Positions 1 through 9,844 of a DNA stretch of 64,000 nucleotides are shown in pieces. Positions within the stretch are counted from its first letter, which is position 1. Each line of letters starts with the position of its first letter. Both the position numbers and the translations under genes were made by a program. The stretch comes from Pseudomonas sp. FP453 (GTDB lineage: Bacteria; Pseudomonadota; Gammaproteobacteria; Pseudomonadales; Pseudomonadaceae), in contig NZ_CP117435.1 in assembly GCF_030687495.1 (NCBI RefSeq), positions 5,646,501 to 5,710,500 on the forward strand. Direction: 5' to 3'. The notes under the pieces were generated by a model that had not been told where the DNA came from, made no database searches, and saw only the letters and a list, made by a program, of their open reading frames with translations.

Positions 1-143
1 GAGCCGGTACACCGGCGTGCGGGTCATCGGTAGCGTTTCAGGGTGTTCTGGGGGGAAAACGGCCATTGGCGATCGTCAATGACTGCCAGCATCGACTGAT
101 TGATCCGGCGTCGGCTCCACGTATCGAGCGAGGTGACGACGTC
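1..143. other. prkA upstream leader
   Basis: No gene is supported here. A short perfect inverted repeat (GCCGGT at 3-8, ACCGGC at 11-16) sits at the window edge and could be the end of a terminator or part of the prkA leader. The ribosome binding site AGGTGA at 131-136 serves the ATG at 144. The in-frame ORF can be read further upstream, but the family start and this binding site favour 144. Confidence 0.4.
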
Positions 144-2067
144 ATGAGTATTTTTAGCCACTTCCAACAACGCTTCGAGTCCACACAGCAAGAAGAACTC
201 ACGCTGCAGGAGTATCTTGAGCTGTGCAAAAAGGACCGCAGCACCTATGCGTCTGCCGCCGAACGCCTGCTGCTGGCGATTGGCGAGCCGGAGCTGGTAG
301 ACACCTCCAACAACTCGCGCCTGTCGCGGATTTTTTCCAACAAGGTGATCCGTCGCTATCCGGCCTTTGAAGACTTCCATGGCATGGAAGAATGCATCGA
401 CCAGATCGTCTCCTACTTCCGCCATGCCGCCCAAGGCCTGGAAGAGAAGAAACAGATCCTCTACCTGCTCGGCCCCGTCGGCGGCGGTAAATCGTCCCTG
501 GCCGAAAAGCTCAAACAACTGATCGAGAAGGTGCCCTTCTACGCGATCAAGGGCTCGCCGGTCTTCGAGTCGCCCCTGGGCCTGTTCAACGCCACCGAAG
601 ATGGCGCGATCCTCGAAGAAGACTTCGGCATCCCACGTCGCTACCTCAACACCATCATGTCGCCTTGGGCCACCAAGCGCCTGGCCGAGTTCGGCGGTGA
701 CATCAGCCAGTTCCGCGTGGTCAAGCTCTACCCCTCGATCCTCAACCAGATCGGCGTGGCCAAGACCGAACCGGGCGACGAGAACAACCAGGACATCTCG
801 GCACTGGTGGGCAAGGTCGATATCCGCAAGCTCGAAGAATTCCCGCAGAACGACGCCGACGCCTACAGCTACTCGGGCGCGCTGTGCCGGGCCAACCAGG
901 GCCTGATGGAGTTCGTGGAGATGTTCAAGGCACCGATCAAGGTGCTGCACCCACTGCTGACCGCCACCCAGGAAGGCAACTACAACAGCACCGAAGGCCT
1001 GGGGGCGATTCCGTTCACCGGGATCCTGCTGGCCCACTCCAACGAATCGGAGTGGCACACCTTCCGCAACAACACAGAACAACGAAGCGTTCATCGACCG
1101 GATCTATATCGTCAAGGTGCCGTACTGCCTGCGGGTCAGCGATGAAATCAAGATCTACGACAAGCTGCTGTTCAACAGCTCCCTGGCCAAGGCGCACTGC
1201 GCACCCGACACCCTGAAGATGCTCGCCCAGTTCACGGTGCTGTCGCGCCTCAAGGAGCCGGAAAACTCGAACATCTACTCGAAGATGCGTGTGTACGACG
1301 GCGAAAACCTCAAGGACACCGACCCCAAGGCCAAGTCGATCCAGGAGTACCGCGACACCGCCGGTGTGGACGAGGGCATGAACGGCCTGTCGACACGGTT
1401 TGCGTTCAAGATCCTGTCCAAGGTCTTCAACTTCGACCCCCACGAGATCGCTGCCAACCCGGTGCACCTGCTCTATGTGCTGGAACAGCAGATCGAACAG
1501 GAACAATTCCAGGCCGAGACCCGCGAGCGCTATCTGCGCTTCCTCAAGGAATACCTGGCGCCGCGCTACATCGAGTTCATCGGCAAGGAAATCCAGACCG
1601 CGTACCTGGAGTCCTACAGCGAGTACGGCCAGAACATCTTCGACCGCTACGTGCTGTACGCCGACTTCTGGATCCAGGACCAGGAATACCGCGACCCGGA
1701 AACCGGCGAGATTCTCAACCGCGTAGCCCTCAACGAGGAACTGGAGAAGATCGAGAAACCGGCCGGCATCAGCAACCCGAAAGATTTCCGCAACGAAATC
1801 GTCAACTTCGTGCTGCGCGCCCGCGCCAACAACAACGGCAAGAACCCGACCTGGCTCAGCTACGAGAAGCTGCGGGTGGTCATCGAGAAGAAAATGTTCT
1901 CCAACACCGAGGATCTGCTGCCGGTCATCAGCTTCAACGCCAAGGCCAGCAAGGAGGACCAGCAAAAACACAACGACTTCGTCACACGCATGGTCGAACG
2001 TGGCTACACCGACAAACAGGTACGGCTGCTCTCCGAGTGGTACCTGCGGGTTCGCAAATCGCAGTAA
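144..2067 (+). pseudogene. prkA: PrkA/YeaG serine protein kinase, frameshifted
   Basis: AAA+-type serine protein kinase of the PrkA/YeaG family, a cytoplasmic kinase linked in enterobacteria to starvation and stress responses. The Walker A motif GPVGGGKS lies at about residues 110-117 and the C-terminal PrkA domain follows. The reading frame is open from ATG 144 to about 1075, then continues in the +1 frame to TAA 2067. Expected residues around the break are FRNN-KNNEAF; the observed bases read as FRNN-TEQRSV, which one surplus base near 1075 explains. Total length is 640 codons plus stop plus one base, exactly the family size. First gene of a prkA-yeaH-ycgB module. Identity is certain; whether the break is real is not. 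Confidence 0.9.
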
Positions 2068-2180
2068 GGCAGCGACGCGCGTGCAGTGCCAGGCCTTGGG
2101 CCTGGCAACTGACCGCCTGTCTTTAAGCTTCCAGCTCGCAGTTTGAAGCTTGTAACGTGAAGCTGCCCGGAGGGCTCCCC
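2068..2180 (+). promoter_or_regulatory. prkA-yeaH intercistronic hairpins
   Basis: Two inverted repeats lie in the 113-bp gap. The first is TGCCAGGCC (2087-2095) with GGCCTGGCA (2099-2107); the second is AAGCTTC with GAAGCTT around 2125-2152. Neither is followed by a T tract, so they look like mRNA stabilising or processing structures rather than terminators. The gap ends with the GGAGGG binding site of the next gene. Confidence 0.45.
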
Positions 2181-3452
2181 ATGAGCTATGTGATCGACCG
2201 ACGCCTCAATGGCAAGAACAAGAGCACGGTAAACCGCCAGCGCTTCCTTCGGCGTTACCGTGACCACATCAAAAAGGCCGTGGAAGAGGCCGTCAGCCGC
2301 CGCTCCATTACCGACATGGAGCATGGCGAACAGATCAGTATTCCCGGACGAGACATCGACGAACCGGTGCTGCACCACGGTCGGGGCGGCAAACAGACGG
2401 TGGTGCACCCGGGCAACAAGGAATTCACCACCGGCGAGCATATCCAGCGCCCCCAAGGCGGTGGCGGCGGCAAAGGCCCGGGCAAGGCCGGCAATTCCGG
2501 CGAGGGCATGGATGAGTTCGTGTTCCAGATCACCCAGGAGGAATTCCTCGAATTCATGTTCGAGGACCTGGAGCTGCCCAACCTGGTCAAGCGCAACCTC
2601 ACCGGCACCGACACCTTCAAGACCGTGCGCGCGGGGATCAGCAACGAGGGCAACCCGTCGCGCATCAACATCATCCGCACCCTGCGCTCGGCCCATGCGC
2701 GGCGTATCGCCCTGTCTGGCAGCAGCCGCGCGAAACTGAAGGAAGCCAAGGAAGAACTGGCCCGCCTGAAACGTGAGGAGCCAGACAACTTCGGCGATAT
2801 CCAGGACATCGAGGCGGAAATCGAGAAACTCAGCGCGCGCATCCACCGCGTGCCGTTCCTCGACACCTTCGACCTGAAGTACAACCTGCTGGTCAAGCAG
2901 CCCAACCCTAGCTCCAAGGCGGTGATGTTCTGCCTGATGGACGTGTCCGGTTCCATGACCCAGGCCACCAAGGACATTGCCAAGCGTTTCTTTATCCTGC
3001 TGTACCTGTTCCTGAAGCGGAACTACGACAAGATCGACGTGGTATTCATCCGCCATCACACCAGCGCCCGGGAAGTGGACGAAGAGGAGTTCTTCTACTC
3101 ACGGGAAACCGGCGGCACCATTGTCTCCAGCGCGCTGAAACTGATGCAGGAGATCATGGCCGAACGCTACCCGGCCAACGAGTGGAACATCTACGCCGCC
3201 CAGGCCTCGGACGGTGACAACTGGAATGACGACTCGCCGATCTGCCGCGACATCCTGATCAACCAGATCATGCCGTTTGTGCAGTACTACACTTACGTTG
3301 AAATCACCCCCCGTGAGCACCAGGCCCTGTGGTTCGAATACGAGCGCATCGGCGAAGCCTTTGCCGACACGTTCGCCCAGCAGCAACTGGTCTCGGCCGG
3401 CGATATCTACCCGGTCTTCCGTGAACTCTTCCAGCGCAGGTTAGTGACATGA
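2181..3452 (+). CDS. yeaH: YeaH/YhbH family protein (DUF444)
   Basis: Conserved protein of the DUF444 family, 423 residues, always found next to PrkA and SpoVR-family genes and thought to work with them in stress signalling; its biochemical role is unknown. A von Willebrand-type MIDAS-like sequence DVSGSM is visible at residues 254-259, in the C-terminal half, suggesting a metal-dependent protein-binding fold. The N-terminal half is glycine rich around residues 93-110 ([11 protein letters not shown]). The start at 2181 has an upstream GGAGGG; an ATG at 2157 is in frame but poorly placed. The stop overlaps the ycgB start (ATGA). Confidence 0.92.
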   Translation: MSYVIDRRLNGKNKSTVNRQRFLRRYRDHIKKAVEEAVSRRSITDMEHGEQISIPGRDIDEPVLHHGRGGKQTVVHPGNKEFTTGEHIQRPQGGGGGKGPGKAGNSGEGMDEFVFQITQEEFLEFMFEDLELPNLVKRNLTGTDTFKTVRAGISNEGNPSRINIIRTLRSAHARRIALSGSSRAKLKEAKEELARLKREEPDNFGDIQDIEAEIEKLSARIHRVPFLDTFDLKYNLLVKQPNPSSKAVMFCLMDVSGSMTQATKDIAKRFFILLYLFLKRNYDKIDVVFIRHHTSAREVDEEEFFYSRETGGTIVSSALKLMQEIMAERYPANEWNIYAAQASDGDNWNDDSPICRDILINQIMPFVQYYTYVEITPREHQALWFEYERIGEAFADTFAQQQLVSAGDIYPVFRELFQRRLVT

Positions 3453-5014
3453 CCGCCAAAAAAGAGCAAAGACGCCAACCGATTTCCACGGGTTCCGAGT
3501 GGACCTTTGAACTGATCCAGGCCTACGACCGGGAAATCAGCCGCATCGCGGCGGGTTATGCCCTGGACACCTACCCCAACCAGATCGAAGTGATCACCGC
3601 CGAGCAGATGATGGATGCCTACGCCTCAGTCGGCATGCCCTTGGGCTATCACCATTGGTCCTACGGCAAACACTTCCTTAGTACCGAAAAGTCCTACAGT
3701 CGCGGGCAGATGGGCCTGGCCTACGAGATTGTGATCAACTCGGATCCGTGCATCGCCTACCTCATGGAAGAAAACACCATCTGCATGCAGGCGCTGGTGG
3801 TGGCCCATGCCTGCTACGGGCACAACAGCTTCTTCAAGGGCAACTACCTGTTCCGCACCTGGACCGACGCCAGTTCGATCATCGACTACCTGGTGTTCGC
3901 CAAGCAGTACATCATGCAATGCGAGGAACGCCACGGCATCGACGCCGTGGAGGACCTGCTCGACTCCTGCCATGCGCTGATGAACTACGGCGTGGACCGC
4001 TACAAACGCCCGTACCCGATTTCTGCCGAGGAAGAACGCCTGCGCCAGAAGGAACGCGAGGAGCACCTGCAGAAACAGATCAACGACCTGTGGCGCACCA
4101 TTCCGAAAAAAACCGGCAAGAACAGCGACAAGGACAATGCACGCTTCCCCGCCGAACCTCAGGAAAACATCCTGTATTTCCTGGAAAAACACGCGCCGTT
4201 GCTGGAGCCGTGGCAACGGGAAATCGTGCGTATCGTGCGCAAGATCGCCCAGTACTTTTATCCACAGCGCCAGACCCAGGTGATGAACGAAGGCTGGGCG
4301 ACGTTCTGGCACTACACGCTGATGAACGACCTGTACGACGAAGGCCTGGTCACCGACGGCTTCATGATGGAGTTCCTCACTTCCCACACCAGCGTGGTAT
4401 TCCAGCCTGGCTTCGACAGCCCGTATTACAGCGGCATCAACCCCTACGCCCTGGGTTTTGCCATGTACCGTGATATCCGGCGCATGTGTGAGCACCCCAC
4501 CGAAGAAGACCGCCGCTGGTTTCCGGAAATCGCCGGTACCGACTGGCTGTCCACGATCAAGTTCGCCATGAGCAGCTTCAAGGATGAGAGCTTCATCCTG
4601 CAATATTTGTCACCCCAGGTGATTCGCGACCTCAAGCTGTTCAGCATCCTCGATGACGACCTCAAGGACGACCTGGTGGTGCCTGCCATCCATGACGAGC
4701 CCGGCTACCGCACCATCCGTGAAACCCTGGCGGCGCAATACAACCTGGGCAACCGCGAGCCCAACGTGCAGATCTACAGCATCGACGTGCGCGGCGACCG
4801 CTCGCTGACCCTGCGTCACCAGCAACACGACCGCAAACCCCTGGGCGAATCCACCGAGGAAGTGCTCAAGCACCTGCATCGGCTTTGGGGCTTCGACATC
4901 CACCTGGAAACCCTGCAGGGCGATCAGGTGATGAAAACCCACCATGTGCCACCGCGCAGCGATCACAACGACAACGACTACGGCCGCCTGGACCTGGCCG
5001 TCGTGCATCTCTGA
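3449..5014 (+). CDS. ycgB: SpoVR family protein YcgB
   Basis: SpoVR-family protein, 521 residues, full length for the Gram-negative YcgB branch. It completes the prkA-yeaH-ycgB set; the ATG at 3449 overlaps the yeaH stop by 4 bases, so translation is probably coupled. No transmembrane segment or signal peptide is evident. Motifs such as [12 protein letters not shown] and [10 protein letters not shown] are typical conserved blocks of the family. Function is not established; co-conservation with the PrkA kinase suggests that it acts in the same pathway. Confidence 0.93.
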   Translation: MTAKKEQRRQPISTGSEWTFELIQAYDREISRIAAGYALDTYPNQIEVITAEQMMDAYASVGMPLGYHHWSYGKHFLSTEKSYSRGQMGLAYEIVINSDPCIAYLMEENTICMQALVVAHACYGHNSFFKGNYLFRTWTDASSIIDYLVFAKQYIMQCEERHGIDAVEDLLDSCHALMNYGVDRYKRPYPISAEEERLRQKEREEHLQKQINDLWRTIPKKTGKNSDKDNARFPAEPQENILYFLEKHAPLLEPWQREIVRIVRKIAQYFYPQRQTQVMNEGWATFWHYTLMNDLYDEGLVTDGFMMEFLTSHTSVVFQPGFDSPYYSGINPYALGFAMYRDIRRMCEHPTEEDRRWFPEIAGTDWLSTIKFAMSSFKDESFILQYLSPQVIRDLKLFSILDDDLKDDLVVPAIHDEPGYRTIRETLAAQYNLGNREPNVQIYSIDVRGDRSLTLRHQQHDRKPLGESTEEVLKHLHRLWGFDIHLETLQGDQVMKTHHVPPRSDHNDNDYGRLDLAVVHL

Positions 5015-5023
5015 AACAGCAAA

Positions 5024-5076
5024 GCCTCCATTGGCCAGGCACAGGCGTTATCCTGTGGGGCTAATGGAGGCGTTTT
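5024..5076 (+). promoter_or_regulatory. Hairpin masking the cca ribosome binding site
   Basis: A 13-bp stem pairs GCCTCCATTGGCC (5024-5036) with GGCTAATGGAGGC (5059-5071), with one G-U pair; an inner 5-bp stem ACAGG/CCTGT (5041-5045/5052-5056) stacks inside. The 3' arm contains the GGAGG that serves the cca ATG at 5078, and the arm is followed by GTTTTC. It can act as a terminator for ycgB and also hide the cca ribosome binding site. Confidence 0.6.
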
Positions 5077-5077
5077 C

Positions 5078-6307
5078 ATGAAAATCTACAAAGTCGGCGG
5101 CGCGGTACGCGATCGCCTGCTGGGCATCCCGGTCACCGACATCGACCGTGTCGTCGTCGGTGCAACGGCCGAAGAGATGCTTGCCTTGGGCTATAAGCCG
5201 GTAGGCGCGGACTTCCCGGTGTTCCTCGACCCCAAAAACGGCGACGAGTACGCCCTCGCCCGCACCGAACGCAAGAGCGGCCGGGGTTACGGCGGCTTTG
5301 TGTTCCACGCCAGCCCCGACGTCACACTGGAAGAAGACCTGATCCGCCGCGACCTGACTATCAATGCCATGGCAGAAGACGACGATGGCAATGTGACGGA
5401 TCCGTACGGCGGCCAGCGTGATCTCGAAGCGCGTATTCTGCGTCACGTTTCCCCCGCTTTCGCCGAAGATCCACTGCGAGTCCTGCGTGTTGCCCGCTTC
5501 GCTGCACGCTACGCCCATCTGGGTTTCACCGTAGCACCGCCAACCCTGGAACTGATGCGCCAACTCAGCGAGTCAGGCGAACTGGAAGCCCTGACCCCGG
5601 AGCGCAGCTGGAAAGAAATTTCCCGCGCACTGATGGAAGATCAGCCCCAGGTATTCATCCAGGTCCTACGGGATTGCGATGCACTGAAAACCCTGATGCC
5701 GGAAGTGGATGCGCTCTTCGGTGTGCCCCAACCTGCGGCCCACCACCCCGAGATCGACACCGGCGTGCATACCTTGAGCGTGCTGGAACAGGCCGCCTTG
5801 CACAAACAGCCGCTGACCGTGCGCTGGGCCTGCTTGCTGCATGACCTGGGCAAAGGCCTGACACCTGTGGATAAGTTGCCGCAGCATATTGCCCACGAAC
5901 ACACCGGCCTTAAGCTGGTCAAGGCAGTCAACGAACGCTTCAAGGTACCGAGGGATTGCCAGGAACTGGCGCTGCTGGTTTGCCAATACCACACCCACGG
6001 CCACCGCGCCCTGGAGCTGAAGCCCTCGACATTGCTGGAGTTGTTGCAGAGTTTTGACGTGTACCGTCGCCCGCAGCGCTTTGAAGAGTTTGTGGTCGCC
6101 TGTGAAATGGACGCCCGTGGCCGCAAGGGTTTCGAACAGCGCAGTTATCCACAGGCGGAGTATTTGCGCGGCGCAGCCAAGGCTGCGCGCGAAGTGGCGG
6201 TGGCGCCACTGCTGGAACAAGGCTTCAAGGGCCCGGAACTGGGCGAAGCGCTCAAGCGTGAACGGCTCAAGGCGCTGAAAGCCTACAAAGAGCAACACAC
6301 CCTGTAG
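5078..6307 (+). CDS. cca: Multifunctional CCA-adding tRNA nucleotidyltransferase
   Basis: Adds or repairs the 3' CCA end of tRNAs in the cytoplasm. The nucleotidyltransferase head shows GGAVRD at residues 7-12 and the catalytic aspartates D21 and D23 (DID). A C-terminal HD phosphohydrolase domain is present (HD at about 255-256 in [10 protein letters not shown]), the hallmark of the multifunctional 2'-phosphatase/phosphodiesterase form. At 409 residues it is a normal length for this type. The start codon at 5078 is preceded by GGAGG embedded in a strong hairpin, so initiation may be controlled by RNA structure. Confidence 0.96.
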   Translation: MKIYKVGGAVRDRLLGIPVTDIDRVVVGATAEEMLALGYKPVGADFPVFLDPKNGDEYALARTERKSGRGYGGFVFHASPDVTLEEDLIRRDLTINAMAEDDDGNVTDPYGGQRDLEARILRHVSPAFAEDPLRVLRVARFAARYAHLGFTVAPPTLELMRQLSESGELEALTPERSWKEISRALMEDQPQVFIQVLRDCDALKTLMPEVDALFGVPQPAAHHPEIDTGVHTLSVLEQAALHKQPLTVRWACLLHDLGKGLTPVDKLPQHIAHEHTGLKLVKAVNERFKVPRDCQELALLVCQYHTHGHRALELKPSTLLELLQSFDVYRRPQRFEEFVVACEMDARGRKGFEQRSYPQAEYLRGAAKAAREVAVAPLLEQGFKGPELGEALKRERLKALKAYKEQHTL

Positions 6308-6313
6308 ACCATT

Positions 6314-6406
6314 GTGGCGAGGGAGCTTGCTCCCGCTGGAGTGCGCAGCGCTCCCAAGATTTTGGGGCCGCTACGCAGCCCAGCGGGAGCAAGCTCCCTC
6401 GCCACA
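6314..6406. repeat. REP doublet (REPIN), GAGGGAGCTTGCTCCC type
   Basis: Two inverted copies of a REP element, GTGGCGAGGGAGCTTGCTCC on the left and its complement on the right, separated by about 40 bp. It lies between the convergent cca and folK genes. Its core word differs from the other eight doublets in the window, so it belongs to a second REP family. Confidence 0.85.
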
Positions 6407-6419
6407 GAAAGCCCAGCTC

Positions 6420-6938
6420 CTACAGAAGCTCATCAGGTGTGAGCTGCTGGCCCTGCCATTCAAACCCCACAGGCGCCAGCACCTGGTCGATCTGCGCATC
6501 GCGCCACAGCTCGGCCAGTGTCTTGCCCACCTCGGGGTGCACACGCTGCGGCGCCATCAACGACAGCGGCCACAGCACGAAAGCGTTCTTGAGGATTTCT
6601 GCGCGCGGCAGGATCAAGCCATCGAAATTGCCCACCAGATCACCGTACAACAGCACGTCGATGTCCAGCGGCAGGCCCTTGCGATCCGGCGCGTAACGGC
6701 CATTGTCGGCCTCGATGAATTTCAACCGGCGATCCAGTTCCATCAGCGGCAGGTCGGTATAGGCCGACACCACCAGATTGAAGAACGGACCACTCTTGAT
6801 CCCCACCGGCTGGCTTTCGAACACCGCCGAGCAGCGGATATCCGTCAAAAAACTCGCCAGCGCGTCAAGGCCTGCGCGCAGATGGGTCTCGCGCTCGATA
6901 TTGCTGCCAAGGCCAAGGTAAACCTGAGTTAGCGACAT
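6420..6938 (-). CDS. folK: 2-amino-4-hydroxy-6-hydroxymethyldihydropteridine diphosphokinase
   Basis: FolK (HPPK) transfers pyrophosphate from ATP to 6-hydroxymethyl-7,8-dihydropterin in folate synthesis. The 172-residue product has the family landmarks: YLGLGSN at the N terminus, the FFNLVV block, and the catalytic RKGLPLDIDVLLYGD stretch. The start overlaps the end of folB by 10 bases, giving a folB-folK pair for consecutive steps of the pathway. Confidence 0.95.
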   Translation of the reverse strand: MSLTQVYLGLGSNIERETHLRAGLDALASFLTDIRCSAVFESQPVGIKSGPFFNLVVSAYTDLPLMELDRRLKFIEADNGRYAPDRKGLPLDIDVLLYGDLVGNFDGLILPRAEILKNAFVLWPLSLMAPQRVHPEVGKTLAELWRDAQIDQVLAPVGFEWQGQQLTPDELL

Positions 6939-7282
6939 CCGCGCTCGATCTCCACGCCCACGCCCTTCGCGGCCGGCACAGCCCCGGGCTTGGTCAACTT
7001 GAGGTGCAGCCAGGGAATCTGGAACTCACTCATCAACACTTCGGCCAAGCGCTCGGCGAAGGTTTCCACCAGCTGATATTGAGATTGCTCGGCAAACGCC
7101 TGGATACGTGCGGACACGCTGGCGTAGTCCAAGGCCAGGGTCAGGTCGTCACCGGCCGCAGCCGGGCGGTTGTCCCAGGCGAAGCTCAGGTCCAGGCGCA
7201 GGCATTGGCGGATTCCGCGCTCCCAGTCGTAGGCCCCGATCACGGTGTCAACTTCCAGGCCTTCGATAAACACTCTGTCCAA
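6929..7282 (-). CDS. folB: Dihydroneopterin aldolase
   Basis: FolB cleaves 7,8-dihydroneopterin to 6-hydroxymethyldihydropterin and glycolaldehyde. The product begins [20 protein letters not shown], the usual family N terminus, and ends with the catalytic-lysine region [21 protein letters not shown] chose the TTG at 7282 because GGAGAAG lies 5 bases upstream and the protein then starts at the conserved position; a TTG at 7306 would add eight non-conserved residues. Length 117 residues. It is translated just ahead of folK. Confidence 0.93.
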   Translation of the reverse strand: MDRVFIEGLEVDTVIGAYDWERGIRQCLRLDLSFAWDNRPAAAGDDLTLALDYASVSARIQAFAEQSQYQLVETFAERLAEVLMSEFQIPWLHLKLTKPGAVPAAKGVGVEIERGCR

Positions 7283-7356
7283 GCACTCTTCTCCGCAGCA
7301 CGACAAGGGCGCGATGCCCCGTTAGAATCAGGGCGTCCTCGCCCGGAATAGTTAGC

Positions 7357-7926
7357 ATGTTTTGGTCACTGGCGATTCTCGCCTACCTGCTCGGCTCGCT
7401 GTCCTTCGCCATTTTGCTCAGCCGCCTGACGGGAAATCCCGACCCGCGAATGAGTGGCTCAGGCAATGCCGGCGCCACCAATATGTTGCGCCTGGCCGGC
7501 AAGAAGCTCGCCGTGCTGACGTTGCTGGGCGACCTGTGCAAGGGCCTGTTGCCCGTGCTGATCGCCAGCCTCGCCGGCCTTACCCTGCAACAGCAGGCGT
7601 GGATCGGCGTGTGTGCCGTCCTCGGCCATCTGTTTCCCCTGTACTTCCGCTTTCGCGGCGGCAAGGGTGTGGCCACGGCGGCCGGCATGCTGCTGGGGAT
7701 CTACCCACCGGCGGCCTTGCTGGCCGTTATCGCCTGGCTGCTGACGTTCTACCTGACCCGCACCAGCTCGCTCGCCGCGCTGATCGCCACCCCGCTGACC
7801 CTGCCGTTGCTGGCCTGGCAGGAACCGGCGGCGCTGTTGCCGATGAGCGTACTGACACTGCTGATCGTCTGGCGCCACCGCGGCAATCTACGCGACCTGT
7901 TTGCCGGGCGCGAACGGCATTTTTAA
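7357..7926 (+). CDS. plsY: Glycerol-3-phosphate acyltransferase PlsY
   Basis: Integral inner-membrane enzyme that transfers the acyl group of acyl-phosphate to glycerol-3-phosphate, the first step of phospholipid synthesis. The 189-residue product has several hydrophobic helices and both PlsY signature loops: [12 protein letters not shown] near residue 35 and [14 protein letters not shown] near residue 100. It is divergent from folB and convergent with tsaD. Length and motifs are complete. Confidence 0.96.
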   Translation: MFWSLAILAYLLGSLSFAILLSRLTGNPDPRMSGSGNAGATNMLRLAGKKLAVLTLLGDLCKGLLPVLIASLAGLTLQQQAWIGVCAVLGHLFPLYFRFRGGKGVATAAGMLLGIYPPAALLAVIAWLLTFYLTRTSSLAALIATPLTLPLLAWQEPAALLPMSVLTLLIVWRHRGNLRDLFAGRERHF

Positions 7927-7958
7927 ATACCCGCGATGAGCCCGGCTCACGTTACGCG

Positions 7959-8984
7959 CTACAGCGGTGACAACTGCTCCATCGGCCAGCGCGCCTGCAC
8001 GCTGATCGCCAGGCTCTCATGCTGGCCGGCCTGCAAGCGCTGGCAGCCGGCATAGGCGATCATCGCGCCGTTATCGGTGCAGAACTCGGGGCGTGCGTAG
8101 AACACGTCCCCTTTCATGTCGCCGAGCATTTTTTCCAACGACGTGCGCAAGGCCTTGTTGGCGCTCACGCCGCCAGCGATCACCAGGCGCTTCATGCCGG
8201 CCTGCTTGAGGGCGCGCTTGCACTTGATGGTCAAAGTCTCCACCACGGCCTGCTGGAACGCCAGCGCGATGTCGCAACGGGCTTGCTCACTGTCGTCCCC
8301 GGCGCTGACGCTGTGCTGCCAGGTATTCAGCGCAGAGGTTTTCAGGCCGCTGAAGCTGAACATCAGGCCCGGGCGATCACACATCGGTCGCGGGAAGGTG
8401 TAGCGGCCGGCCACGCCTTTTTCGGCGAGACGGGCGATTTCCGGGCCACCTGGATAATTGAGGCCCATCATCTTCGCGGTCTTGTCGAAGGCTTCGCCGG
8501 CAGCGTCATCCAGGGATTCGCCCAGCAGGGTGTATTGGCCGATGCCGTCCACCTGAACCAGCTGCGTGTGGCCGCCGGAAACCAACAAAGCGACGAACGG
8601 GAACTCGGGCGGTGTTTTTTCCAGCATCGGTGCCAGTAAATGGCCTTCCATGTGGTGCACGCCGAGGGCCGGAATGCCCCAGGCAAACGCCAGCGCCTGG
8701 GCGCAAGAAGCCCCAACCAGCAGGGCTCCGACCAATCCGGGGCCTGCGGTGTAGGCAATCGCGTCGATCTCGGTCGGCACGCAGCCGGCCTCGTCCAGCA
8801 CCTGGCGAATCAACGGCAGCATGCGCTTGACGTGATCGCGGCTGGCAAGCTCCGGCACCACGCCGCCATAGGCACGGTGCAGGTCGATCTGACTGAACAG
8901 TGCATCGGCCAAAAGCCCGCGTTCACTGTCGTAAAGTGCGACACCGGTTTCGTCGCAGGAGGTTTCAAGTCCCAGTACTAGCAT
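7959..8984 (-). CDS. tsaD: tRNA threonylcarbamoyladenosine synthesis protein TsaD
   Basis: TsaD (formerly Gcp/YgjD) is the catalytic subunit that transfers the threonylcarbamoyl group to A37 of ANN-decoding tRNAs, working with TsaB and TsaE. The ASKHA-fold product of 341 residues begins [19 protein letters not shown] and contains the metal-binding HMEGH motif at about residues 111-115. It is divergent from rpsU, an arrangement conserved in many gammaproteobacteria. Confidence 0.96.
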   Translation of the reverse strand: MLVLGLETSCDETGVALYDSERGLLADALFSQIDLHRAYGGVVPELASRDHVKRMLPLIRQVLDEAGCVPTEIDAIAYTAGPGLVGALLVGASCAQALAFAWGIPALGVHHMEGHLLAPMLEKTPPEFPFVALLVSGGHTQLVQVDGIGQYTLLGESLDDAAGEAFDKTAKMMGLNYPGGPEIARLAEKGVAGRYTFPRPMCDRPGLMFSFSGLKTSALNTWQHSVSAGDDSEQARCDIALAFQQAVVETLTIKCKRALKQAGMKRLVIAGGVSANKALRTSLEKMLGDMKGDVFYARPEFCTDNGAMIAYAGCQRLQAGQHESLAISVQARWPMEQLSPL

Positions 8985-9071
8985 GGGTTTGCGCCTTGTA
9001 GAGGCTGAATTCGAAGGCGCGCATAATAGTCGCCACTCCCCCTCCCGACTAGCGGTTTTCGATCAGAGGCT

Positions 9072-9100
9072 TTGCATTCCGGGCAATGAGGGGTTAACAT
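9072..9100 (+). promoter_or_regulatory. Candidate rpsU promoter
   Basis: TTGCAT (9072-9077) and TAACAT (9095-9100) are separated by exactly 17 bases, in front of rpsU. The match to consensus is only moderate (3/6 and 4/6), so this is a proposal rather than a firm call. Confidence 0.35.
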
Positions 9101-9186
9101 CCGCAACCCTTAAAAACCGACGACCTCAGCCGCGAATTTCTTGCGACGAGAACGTTGATCCCGGTAATGAAAGAAGGTAGCTCTGG

Positions 9187-9402
9187 ATGCCAGCCGTCAA
9201 AGTTAAAGAGAACGAACCCTTCGACGTAGCTCTGCGTCGTTTCAAGCGCTCCTGCGAAAAAGCCGGTGTACTGGCTGAAGTTCGTAGCCGCGAATTTTAC
9301 GAGAAGCCAACTTCTGAGCGTAAGCGCAAAGCAGCAGCCGCTGTTAAGCGTCACGCTAAGAAAGTTCAGCGCGAACAGCGCCGCGCCGTTCGTCTGTACT
9401 AA
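9187..9402 (+). CDS. rpsU: 30S ribosomal protein S21
   Basis: S21, 71 residues, a small very basic protein of the 30S head/platform needed for initiation at natural mRNAs. The sequence [20 protein letters not shown] and the basic C terminus (EQRRAVRLY) are diagnostic. First gene of the macromolecular synthesis operon rpsU-dnaG-rpoD. Codon use is strongly biased compared with neighbours, as expected of a highly expressed ribosomal gene. Confidence 0.98.
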
Positions 9403-9844
9403 TACACAGACGTTCGTAGCAAGCTTCTGCCAAGCCCGGCCCTCAGCCGGGCTGCTGGCATTTGCGGATATCGCTTGATGCTTCACTGTTGACGCCGCAC
9501 ACGCGACCGAAACAACTGCTTCACACGTCAGGACTGGCTCTTCTGCCAGCGGTGCACGTCTCTTCTGACGAGTCTAACAAGGCTACTGACGAGCACACTT
9601 ATCCTACAAACAGGCGATCAACTGTGTCGGCTGTGCCTGCACGAGCTTCCGAGGCCCACCACTGGCCAACACCGGATGCCGGGGCAACATTTCCATGCCG
9701 AAAAGCTGATTGAAATTAACGTCAGTGAATGAACGGCAGATACACTTCCTGAAAGCCCAAGCAGACAGTTGATGATCGAGCCACGATACGTGCGCCCGAG
9801 CACATCACGGGCCCTCATTTACACGCAGTGATGACGAGAACGCC
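9403..9844 (+). promoter_or_regulatory. rpsU-dnaG spacer with RNA hairpins
   Basis: A 442-bp gap without a credible gene. It holds a strong hairpin (GCCCGGC 9434-9440, GCCGGGC 9446-9452) soon after rpsU, without a clear T tract, and two consecutive small hairpins, CTGGC-GCCAG (9534-9549) and CGTC-GACG (9557-9570), with the same loop TCTTCT. In E. coli the equivalent gap carries an attenuating terminator that lowers dnaG relative to rpsU; a similar role is likely but not shown. Short ORFs on both strands here have no recognisable product. Confidence 0.5.

Noticed and set aside
1071..1080. Programmed frameshift in prkA
   Set aside because: No slippery sequence, pseudoknot or stimulatory Shine-Dalgarno; five other +1 changes nearby point to a technical cause.
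9094..9713. Two ORFs (one minus, one plus) around rpsU and its downstream spacer
   Set aside because: One covers rpsU in antisense, the other has no ribosome binding site and no recognisable sequence.
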